A program made the position numbers and the translations under genes. A stretch of DNA of 6,243 bases from an uncultured Verrucomicrobiota bacterium (lineage in GTDB: Bacteria > Verrucomicrobiota > Verrucomicrobiia > Limisphaerales > UBA9464), in contig CAIYXO010000752.1 of assembly GCA_903930165.1 (NCBI GenBank), positions 1-6,243 of the forward strand, given 5' to 3'. The notes under the pieces were generated by a model. It was not told the origin of the DNA and searched no databases. It saw only the letters and a program-made list of their open reading frames with translations. Of the stretch, positions 1 through 4,661 are shown piece by piece. Position 1 is the stretch's first letter. Every line of letters begins with the position of its first letter.

Positions 1-393
1 AACCTGAAGCACAACAAGGTCCTCCATCGCAGGATCGTTTTCCTGACCGTGGTGATCGAGGAAGACTCCCATGTCAGCCCCGCGGAACGTCTCGAAGTCG
101 AGGAGCTTGACGCCGGCTTCTGGAGGGTGCGCGCCTGCTACGGCTTCATGGAGGAACCGGACGTGATGGCGGTCCTGGATCTCTGCGCGGACAAGGGCCT
201 CGAGTTCAAGCCCATGGAGACGACCTTCTTCCTGAGCCGCGAAACGGTGATCCCCGGCAACAACCGGAAGGGCATGGCCACCTGGCGGGATCGCGTCTTC
301 GCGGTGATGGCCCGGAACGCGACCAGCGCAACAGCCTTCTTCCGGCTTCCCGCCAACCGCGTCGTGGAGCTCGGTATGCAGGTCGAAATCTGA
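1..393 (+). CDS. kup: Kup-family potassium uptake protein, C-terminal part (5' end outside window)
   Basis: This is the last 130 residues of a Kup/HAK/KUP low-affinity K+ transporter (K+ uptake, probably by H+ symport, in the inner membrane). The frame is open from base 1 and ends at TGA 391-393. The transmembrane part lies upstream of the window, so only the hydrophilic cytoplasmic tail is visible. Recognisable family blocks run in the usual order: NLKHNKVLH at the left edge, IVFLTVVIEED, FWRVRACYGFMEEPDV, the ETTFFLSRETVIP block, then MATWRDRVFAVMARNA, and the terminal FFRLPANRVVELGMQVEI. The tail reaches the normal family end, so the gene is intact at its 3' side. The GTG codons at 49-54 lie inside the conserved region and are not the start. 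A strong terminator-like hairpin follows 45 bases after the stop, so this is probably the last gene of its transcript. The identification rests on family memory of the C-terminal motifs and is confident. Confidence 0.95.
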   Translation, partial: NLKHNKVLHRRIVFLTVVIEEDSHVSPAERLEVEELDAGFWRVRACYGFMEEPDVMAVLDLCADKGLEFKPMETTFFLSRETVIPGNNRKGMATWRDRVFAVMARNATSATAFFRLPANRVVELGMQVEI

Positions 394-437
394 GGCCGGC
401 TCCACCTGCGCCGCAGGATTCGTTGTTCCAAAGCGAT

Positions 438-479
438 CGCGCCCGGGGCTAACGTCCCCGAGGCGCGTTTCGTCTTTTC
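438..479 (+). terminator. Rho-independent terminator downstream of kup
   Basis: The left arm 438-448 (CGCGCCCGGGG) pairs with 456-467, giving an 11-bp GC-rich stem with a single bulged A at 461 and a 7-base loop (CTAACGT, 449-455). A T-rich stretch (TTTCGTCTTTTC, 468-479) follows directly, the classic intrinsic-terminator layout on the + strand. The T stretch ends only six bases before the ATG of the next gene (486), so this element either separates kup from that gene or acts as a leader hairpin for it. The intergenic region (394-485) also holds a small CCTGC-GCC-GCAGG hairpin near 405-417. I see no convincing -35/-10 pair there. Confidence 0.75.
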
Positions 480-485
480 ATCCCT

Positions 486-1928
486 ATGTCCGACACCTCC
501 GTCCAGCAATGGCTCGTGGTCGCAGCCGCCTTCCTGACGGGCCTGCTCACGAAGTGGCTGCTCGACCTCTTCTTCCTCCGAAGCGGGATCTTCGAGACCC
601 GGGCGCAGCTGGCGGCCCGTGAACAGCAGCTCACCGAGGCGCGCCATGAACAGGCCCGCACGTCGGAAGCCCTGAAGAACCGCCTGATCGAACTCGACGC
701 CACCACCAGGGCAAAACTGGCATCCGAGGGTCTCGCGGCCCGGAGGGCCAAGGAGATCGAAGTCCTCGGTTCCACCGGCGGCGAACTCCGCCGGAATCTG
801 GAATCCGCGACGGAAACCGTCGCCCGGCTGGAGTCCGAACTGGACCGGACCGCTCGGCAATTGGACGAGTCCCGTTCCGCGGAGACGGCGCTCCGCTCAG
901 AAGCGCTGGGCCTGCGGCTCGACCAGTCGATCGCCGCCGCGACCCTTGCCGGCCAGGACGATTCCCTTCAGGAACTCCGGGGAATCCGCCTTTCCCTCAT
1001 CGAGGAACGCGACGCGGTGGTTGCTCGTTGCCTCGTGGCCGAGCTTTCCCTCGAGGCTCAGAAGAGCGTCAACGCAGGACTCACCAGCGCGCTTCAGGCC
1101 CGCGACACCATGCTGGCGGGCCTCCGCTCCCAGCTCGAGAGCCTGGAATCCGAACGGCAATCGGTGGCCAGCCTCCTCGCCTCGAGGGACAGCGAGGTGG
1201 ACCGATTGTCGCAGACCGCCATCCGGCTCGAGGCCCTGAGCCTCCAGCACGCCGCCACGGAGATGGATCTCGCGCGCGCCCGCACCGACCTCGAGTCGGC
1301 CACACGGGTCCGCAACGAAGCCCAGGCGACGCTCCGTCGCCGCGAGCTGGATCTCGCCGAGTGGGAGCGCCGGGCTGCGGAATACCAGGCCGCCTTCGAC
1401 GACGCGGCACGGGAGAACGCCCGTCTGGGGCAGGAAACCGGGAAGTCGGAAGCCCTCGCTGCGGCCGCAGGCGGCGCGCTGAAGTCGGCCGAGGCGGCGC
1501 GGAAGGACCTGGAACAGCGCCTTGCGGCGACGTCACTTGAACTCGAGTCCCTGAAGGTTCGGATCGGGGACGCCGAAGCCGGAGACAGCGAAAGACTGGA
1601 GCGGCTTTCGAGAGCCGAGCAGGCCTTGGCGGAGGCCAAGGTCGCGAGGACGGCCTTGGAGGGGGAATTGGAGGCGGTATCCCAATCCCACTCCCGGTTG
1701 GAATCGCAATTGGCGGAACTCCGCCCCAACGCCTCCCGGGCCGACGACCTCGCGGAAAGGCTCGGTCAACTCGAGACGGAACTGGCCACGCTCCGGGGAA
1801 CGCCGGCCGGATCGGAGAGGTCCGACATCGACACGCTGCTCAACGACCTCGACCAGGTCACCCGGGAGCGCAACGAACTCGCGGCCGAGTTGGCCCTGCA
1901 CCGCACCCGCGGCAACCCCGAGTCCTGA
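486..1928 (+). CDS. Membrane-anchored long coiled-coil protein, function unknown
   Basis: This 480-aa protein has a short N-terminal tail, one hydrophobic segment at about residues 9-31 (WLVVAAAFLTGLLTKWLLDLFF), and then about 440 residues of almost uninterrupted coiled coil. The coil is rich in Ala, Glu, Arg and Leu, with leucines at heptad spacing (for example LESATETVARLESELDR and LEQRLAATSLELESLK) and almost no Cys, Pro or aromatic residues. It therefore looks like a single-pass membrane protein with a long rod. I see no nuclease (RmuC), ATPase (SMC) or peptidoglycan-binding signature, so sequence matches to SMC or myosin would be composition-driven. ATG 486 is the most upstream possible start, because an in-frame TAA lies at 450-452 with no start codon between. 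It lacks a Shine-Dalgarno sequence. The next gene starts 10 bases after the stop, which implies one transcript. The role is unknown; a scaffold or envelope-spacing role is only a guess. Confidence 0.85.
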   Translation: MSDTSVQQWLVVAAAFLTGLLTKWLLDLFFLRSGIFETRAQLAAREQQLTEARHEQARTSEALKNRLIELDATTRAKLASEGLAARRAKEIEVLGSTGGELRRNLESATETVARLESELDRTARQLDESRSAETALRSEALGLRLDQSIAAATLAGQDDSLQELRGIRLSLIEERDAVVARCLVAELSLEAQKSVNAGLTSALQARDTMLAGLRSQLESLESERQSVASLLASRDSEVDRLSQTAIRLEALSLQHAATEMDLARARTDLESATRVRNEAQATLRRRELDLAEWERRAAEYQAAFDDAARENARLGQETGKSEALAAAAGGALKSAEAARKDLEQRLAATSLELESLKVRIGDAEAGDSERLERLSRAEQALAEAKVARTALEGELEAVSQSHSRLESQLAELRPNASRADDLAERLGQLETELATLRGTPAGSERSDIDTLLNDLDQVTRERNELAAELALHRTRGNPES

Positions 1929-1938
1929 GGCTCCATCG

Positions 1939-2436
1939 ATGTTCACCGCCGAAGGCAAACCCCGCTACTGGCTCGCCGGCTACGACTCCTGGCATCTTTT
2001 GGTCCCCGTGGCCCTGGCCGGAGTGCTGACCGCCTTGGCAATGCTTCCCGAGCAGAAGAAGCCCCAGCCCGCGCCGCCGCCTCCCGCGATGGTCCAGACC
2101 ACTTGGATCTCGCCAGCCCCCGGCTCTTCCATCCCGGTGCGCCAGTTCGGTGTGCTGGAAGGGCGCGGCCAACCGGGAGGCCGGGTGACCATCTGGTTCC
2201 GGCAGATCCCCAATCCAGAGAGGTGGCTCACGGAAAGTCCCGTGCTTCCCGATGGCCGATTCGTCGTCGCCCTGACGAACTTCCCGGCCGGCACCTTCGG
2301 TTTCCGGGCCGAGGTCCGCATGCCGTCCGGTGCGGTATCCTCCACCTTCGAGATCCCGATCCATCTCCAACCGCCTCCACCTGCGCCGAAGCCTCTGCAG
2401 AAGACGACGAGCCGTAGGCGCCCGAGCCGGGGCTGA
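1939..2436 (+). CDS. Membrane-anchored protein with proline-rich linker and Ig-like domain, function unknown
   Basis: This 165-aa protein has a soluble N-terminus (residues 1-18), a hydrophobic segment at about 19-37 (HLLVPVALAGVLTALAML), and a proline-rich linker (KKPQPAPPPPAM, 40-51). A compact beta-rich domain follows at about 54-143. Its pattern (ISPAPGSSIPV, then GVLEGRGQPGGRVTIWF, then VLPDGRFVVAL, FPAGTFGFRAEV and SSTFEIPI) is that of bacterial Ig-like domains, which typically begin with a 'P..G..' strand and carry a DG turn. The C-terminus is a second proline stretch (QPPPPAPKP) and a very basic tail (SRRRPSRG). The start is supported by TGAGG (1926-1930), an SD-like site about 8 bases before the ATG that overlaps the preceding stop codon, so translation is probably coupled to the coiled-coil gene. 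The family is not recognised. The product probably sits in the inner membrane with the Ig-like domain in the periplasm. The stop lies 8 bases from the end of the convergent prcB. Confidence 0.8.
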   Translation: MFTAEGKPRYWLAGYDSWHLLVPVALAGVLTALAMLPEQKKPQPAPPPPAMVQTTWISPAPGSSIPVRQFGVLEGRGQPGGRVTIWFRQIPNPERWLTESPVLPDGRFVVALTNFPAGTFGFRAEVRMPSGAVSSTFEIPIHLQPPPPAPKPLQKTTSRRRPSRG

Positions 2437-2444
2437 CACGGCAA

Positions 2445-3245
2445 TCAGGCTTCGTCGACGAGTCCGGCGCGCTGGAGTTCCTCGTCGATGGACTTCACCC
2501 CTTCCGGTCCAACCCAGCGGAGGGTCGCCGTACGGCCGGCGCCCGGGTCCACGCCTCCCGTGGCGGAGTCCATGCCGGCGGCCGTGACCAGCATCCGGAG
2601 CGCGAACCGCACCGCCTCGGTCAACGACATCTCGGAGGGCTTGGGCGATCCGAACCGCGACTGGAAAGCCATGAGACTCCGGACGACCCCGGCCCCGCTC
2701 CCACTGGCCGCGAATTCCGCAGCCTGGAACTGCGCGCCCAAGGGGTCGTAGAAGAAGATCCTGGGCGCGGGCGGCGTCGTCGCCGGGTCCAACGCCACGA
2801 AAAGAGGGACCACCACACCGACTCCCTGCAGGGTCATCGGCAGGTTCTCCTTCAACAACCGGCCGACCGACCGGACCTTTGCCGGAAGGCTGAGCGGTTG
2901 GAGTTGGCTCCTCCGGTAGTACTCGAAGGAATTCTGCAGCACCCGCGCCATCTCGAAGGCCGTCGCCGGAACTCCCGCCACCGCCAACACCGAGGTCGCG
3001 TCCAGATCGACCACCTTGTCCACCGAGTCGGCCACGATGACGTTCCCTGCGGTGGCCCGGCGATCGCCCGCCACCAGCACTCCGTCCCGGAAGTGGAAGG
3101 CAAGCACGGTGGTCGCCTGCGTCTCGATGGGTGCGGAACCGGCGACCTCTCCCCGGAAAGGCCGCAACTCGTGGCTGGCCAACAGGGAGAGGAAGTCCCC
3201 GGCGATCGGTCGTCGCGGATCCATGGGACTGACGGCGGAACTCAT
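2445..3245 (-). CDS. prcB: 20S proteasome beta subunit (PrcB)
   Basis: This 266-aa protein is the catalytic beta subunit of a bacterial 20S proteasome, an N-terminal-nucleophile threonine protease. A 44-residue propeptide precedes Thr45 (ATTVLAFHF), which would become the mature Thr1. The family layout follows: GVLVAGDRRAT carries Asp61 (mature Asp17), and ADSVDKVV carries Lys77 (mature Lys33). A GSG block lies near 182-184, and DSATGG (226-231) matches the mycobacterial PrcB motif almost exactly. The mature part is about 222 aa, a normal size. ATG 3245 overlaps the TGA of the upstream UBact gene (ATGA), so translation is probably coupled; Met8 (codon 3224-3222) is a less likely alternative. 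No SD is needed or clearly present. Oddities: the residue before the catalytic Thr is Ala rather than the usual Gly, and no prcA follows, because the next gene downstream is convergent and ends 8 bases away. HslV and Anbu are less likely given the motif match and the UBact neighbour. Confidence 0.93.
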   Translation of the reverse strand: MSSAVSPMDPRRPIAGDFLSLLASHELRPFRGEVAGSAPIETQATTVLAFHFRDGVLVAGDRRATAGNVIVADSVDKVVDLDATSVLAVAGVPATAFEMARVLQNSFEYYRRSQLQPLSLPAKVRSVGRLLKENLPMTLQGVGVVVPLFVALDPATTPPAPRIFFYDPLGAQFQAAEFAASGSGAGVVRSLMAFQSRFGSPKPSEMSLTEAVRFALRMLVTAAGMDSATGGVDPGAGRTATLRWVGPEGVKSIDEELQRAGLVDEA

Positions 3246-3415
3246 TCCCCGGTCCGCTGGCGATAGCGTTTCGCCTGGTCCGGATCGACCCGCTTCATCC
3301 GCTTGAGCAGGTCGCCGACATCGGGCTTCGTCACACGGGGTGAAGCCGGACCGATCCCGCCGACGCGCGGAACCGACGGTGAGACTGGGGTTGTCTGCTG
3401 CTGGTTTTCGGTCAT
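3242..3415 (-). CDS. ubact: UBact, Pup-like ubiquitin-like protein modifier
   Basis: This 57-aa polypeptide starts MTENQQQTTPVSP, has a disordered Pro/Gln/Thr-rich first half, and ends in a charged helical half, DLLKRMKRVDPDQAKRYRQ, closed by Arg-Thr-Gly-Glu. That C-terminal signature and the size match UBact, the Pup-like tag described from Gram-negative phyla including Nitrospirae, Verrucomicrobia and Planctomycetes. By analogy with Pup, the C-terminal Glu side chain would be ligated by a PafA-type ligase to lysines of target proteins, and tagged proteins would go to the proteasome. Because it ends in Glu rather than Gln, no prior deamidation by Dop should be needed. Lysines 30, 38, 41 and 49 are possible chain sites. 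ATG 3415 is chosen because it gives the usual length, but a GTG at 3445 in the same frame would add ten residues (SGSKNPRPN after the initiator); neither has a good SD. Its TGA overlaps the ATG of prcB, which strongly supports joint function. Confidence 0.9.
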   Translation of the reverse strand: MTENQQQTTPVSPSVPRVGGIGPASPRVTKPDVGDLLKRMKRVDPDQAKRYRQRTGE

Positions 3416-3566
3416 GTTTGGACGGGGATTCTTGCTTCCCGACACCTACGCCGGCCTGGGGAAAAACGCGAACGAAACCTCTTCGTCGTCCTCCAAGCCC
3501 GACAAAAGGCCCCAAACTCGTCTCTCGACAGCCCCCGACACCTGCCCAATATCCGCGCCCCTTCCT
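3416..3566. promoter_or_regulatory. Divergent intergenic region between ubact-prcB and asd
   Basis: These 151 bases separate two divergent start codons (ubact ATG on -, asd ATG on +), so promoters for both units should lie here. For asd, the best I see is TCGACA (3525-3530), five of six matches to a -35 box. A 17-base spacer and a poor -10 (AATATC, 3548-3553) follow, which would leave an untranslated leader of only about 7 bases. For ubact I see no acceptable -35/-10 pair. I find no clear operator palindrome. The region is pyrimidine-rich on the + strand just before asd. The functional assignment comes from gene orientation only. Confidence 0.4.
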
Positions 3567-4574
3567 ATGAACAGGAACAGTCCCCATGTGGCCGTCGTGG
3601 GCGCAACCGGCGCCGTCGGCATCGAAATGATCCGTACGTTGGAACGTCGCAACTTCCCCGTCGGCAAACTCACCCTCCTCGCCTCCGCCCGCTCGGTCGG
3701 CAAGAAACTGACTTTCCGCGGGACCGAGGTCATCGTCACCGAACTGACCCACGACTCCTTCCAGGGCGTCGACATCGCCCTGTTTTCGGCCGGCGGTTCG
3801 ATCTCGCGCGAATTCGCGCCGTCCGCGGTCAAGGCCGGTGCCGTGGTCGTCGACAACTCCAGCCACTACCGCATGGATCCGTCCGTGCCGCTGGTCATCC
3901 CCGAGATCAACCCCGAGGACGTCCGCACCCACAAGGGCATCATCGCCAACCCGAACTGCACCACCGCCATCACCCTGATGGCCCTCCACCCGCTCCACGT
4001 GGCCTTCGGGGTGAAGCGCCTCTTCGCCTCCAGCTACCAGGCGGTTTCCGGCACCGGCGCCAAGGCTCTCGAGGAACTGGAGAAGCAGGTCGGCCAGATC
4101 GTCCGCGGCGAACCCGTGACCCGCGAGGTGTATCCCCACCAGATCGCGTTCAACGTCCTTCCCCACGTCGATTCGTTCCTGCCGTCGGGCTACACGAAGG
4201 AGGAGATGAAGATGGAGAACGAAGGCCGCAAGATCCTGCACCATCCGGGGCTCCGTGCGTCGGTGACCTGCGTCCGCGTACCCGTATACCGCAGCCATTC
4301 CGTGTCGGTCAGCGCCGAGTTCGAACGTCCCGTCTCCGTCGAGGCGGCCCGGGCGGTGCTTTCCAAGGCGCCTGGCCTCGAGGTCGTCGACGACCCCGCC
4401 AACAAGCGTTATCCGATGCCGTTGGACACCTCCGGCCAGGACAACTGCACCGTCGGCCGGCTCCGGATCGACTGCGCCCTCGACAACGGGCTCGCGTTCT
4501 GGGTTTCCGGCGACCAACTGCTCAAGGGAGCAGCCCTGAACGCGGTGCAGATCGCCGAGGAACTGCTGAAGTAG
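3567..4574 (+). CDS. asd: Aspartate-semialdehyde dehydrogenase
   Basis: This 335-aa cytoplasmic enzyme reduces L-aspartyl-4-phosphate to L-aspartate 4-semialdehyde with NADPH. It is the second step of the aspartate pathway to lysine/diaminopimelate, threonine and methionine. Visible features: an N-terminal Rossmann nucleotide-binding loop VGATGAVG (residues 11-18); VVVDNSSHYRMDPSVPLVIPEIN (93-115), typical of the family; and IIANPNCTT with the catalytic Cys131. Further on are SSYQAVSGTGAKALEEL (155-171) and the RVPVYRSHS block with the acid-base His244. The length is normal (about 330-370). ATG 3567 gives the canonical N-terminus (MNRNSPHVAVVGATG). The frame stays open upstream to 3303, but that stretch overlaps ubact on the other strand and has no family similarity. 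The start has no SD (CCCCTTCCT precedes it), as with the coiled-coil gene. It is divergent from ubact, and an inverted repeat follows the stop. Confidence 0.97.
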   Translation: MNRNSPHVAVVGATGAVGIEMIRTLERRNFPVGKLTLLASARSVGKKLTFRGTEVIVTELTHDSFQGVDIALFSAGGSISREFAPSAVKAGAVVVDNSSHYRMDPSVPLVIPEINPEDVRTHKGIIANPNCTTAITLMALHPLHVAFGVKRLFASSYQAVSGTGAKALEELEKQVGQIVRGEPVTREVYPHQIAFNVLPHVDSFLPSGYTKEEMKMENEGRKILHHPGLRASVTCVRVPVYRSHSVSVSAEFERPVSVEAARAVLSKAPGLEVVDDPANKRYPMPLDTSGQDNCTVGRLRIDCALDNGLAFWVSGDQLLKGAALNAVQIAEELLK

Positions 4575-4586
4575 CCTCCTGAACCC

Positions 4587-4618
4587 GACGTGGCCGTGAC
4601 AACGTCCCCGGCCACGTC
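4587..4618 (+). terminator. Terminator-like hairpin after asd
   Basis: GACGTGGCCG (4587-4596) and CGGCCACGTC (4609-4618) form a perfect 10-bp inverted repeat around a 12-base loop. Inside the loop, GAC-AAC-GTC (4598-4606) can extend the structure. The repeat begins 13 bases after the asd stop, a typical terminator place, but no T-run follows (ATTGCCGTTG). It could be a Rho-assisted terminator, an mRNA 3'-end stabiliser, or a palindromic protein site in front of the downstream CotH-family gene. Confidence 0.5.
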
Positions 4619-4644
4619 ATTGCCGTTGAAGTTCCGAAGGGACC

Positions 4645-4650
4645 GGGGAG
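4645..4650 (+). promoter_or_regulatory. Ribosome binding site deciding the start of the CotH-family gene
   Basis: GGGGAG ends 11 bases before GTG 4662, and it is the only SD-like match near any candidate start of this gene. The frame is open back to the asd stop, with other possible starts at GTG 4590 and 4596 and TTG 4620 and 4626. The GTG 4590/4596 starts fall inside the hairpin. TTG 4626 would give a more basic N-terminus (MKFRRDRGV...) but has no SD. The spacing at 4662 is slightly long, so the choice is moderate. Confidence 0.45.
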
Positions 4651-4661
4651 TCTGCACGCCC

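Noticed and set aside
138..860. A 240-codon - strand open frame spanning the kup end and the coiled-coil gene start.
   Set aside because: It is antisense to the conserved Kup tail and crosses the terminator. The product has no recognisable domain.
2387..2454. An 8-bp inverted repeat (CGAAGCCT / AGGCTTCG) flanking the convergent gene ends, considered as a bidirectional terminator.
   Set aside because: The arms are 52 bases apart, both lie in coding sequence, and there is no T-run on either strand.
3303..3566. An 88-codon N-terminal extension of asd in the same frame.
   Set aside because: ASADH proteins begin just before the VGATGAVG loop. The extension overlaps ubact on the other strand and would absorb the divergent promoter region.
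2445..4517. A 690-codon - strand open frame that would fuse a long N-terminal region to PrcB.
   Set aside because: Its first 424 codons are mostly antisense to asd, Gly/Asp/Glu/Arg-biased with no domain, and also run across ubact in another frame. PrcB alone starts at 3245 with the ATGA overlap and has normal length.
4575..4661. In-frame open stretch joining asd to the CotH-family gene, suggesting TAG read-through or a fusion.
   Set aside because: Asd ends at its normal family length and a hairpin lies in the gap. Sharing the frame is a one-in-three chance event.
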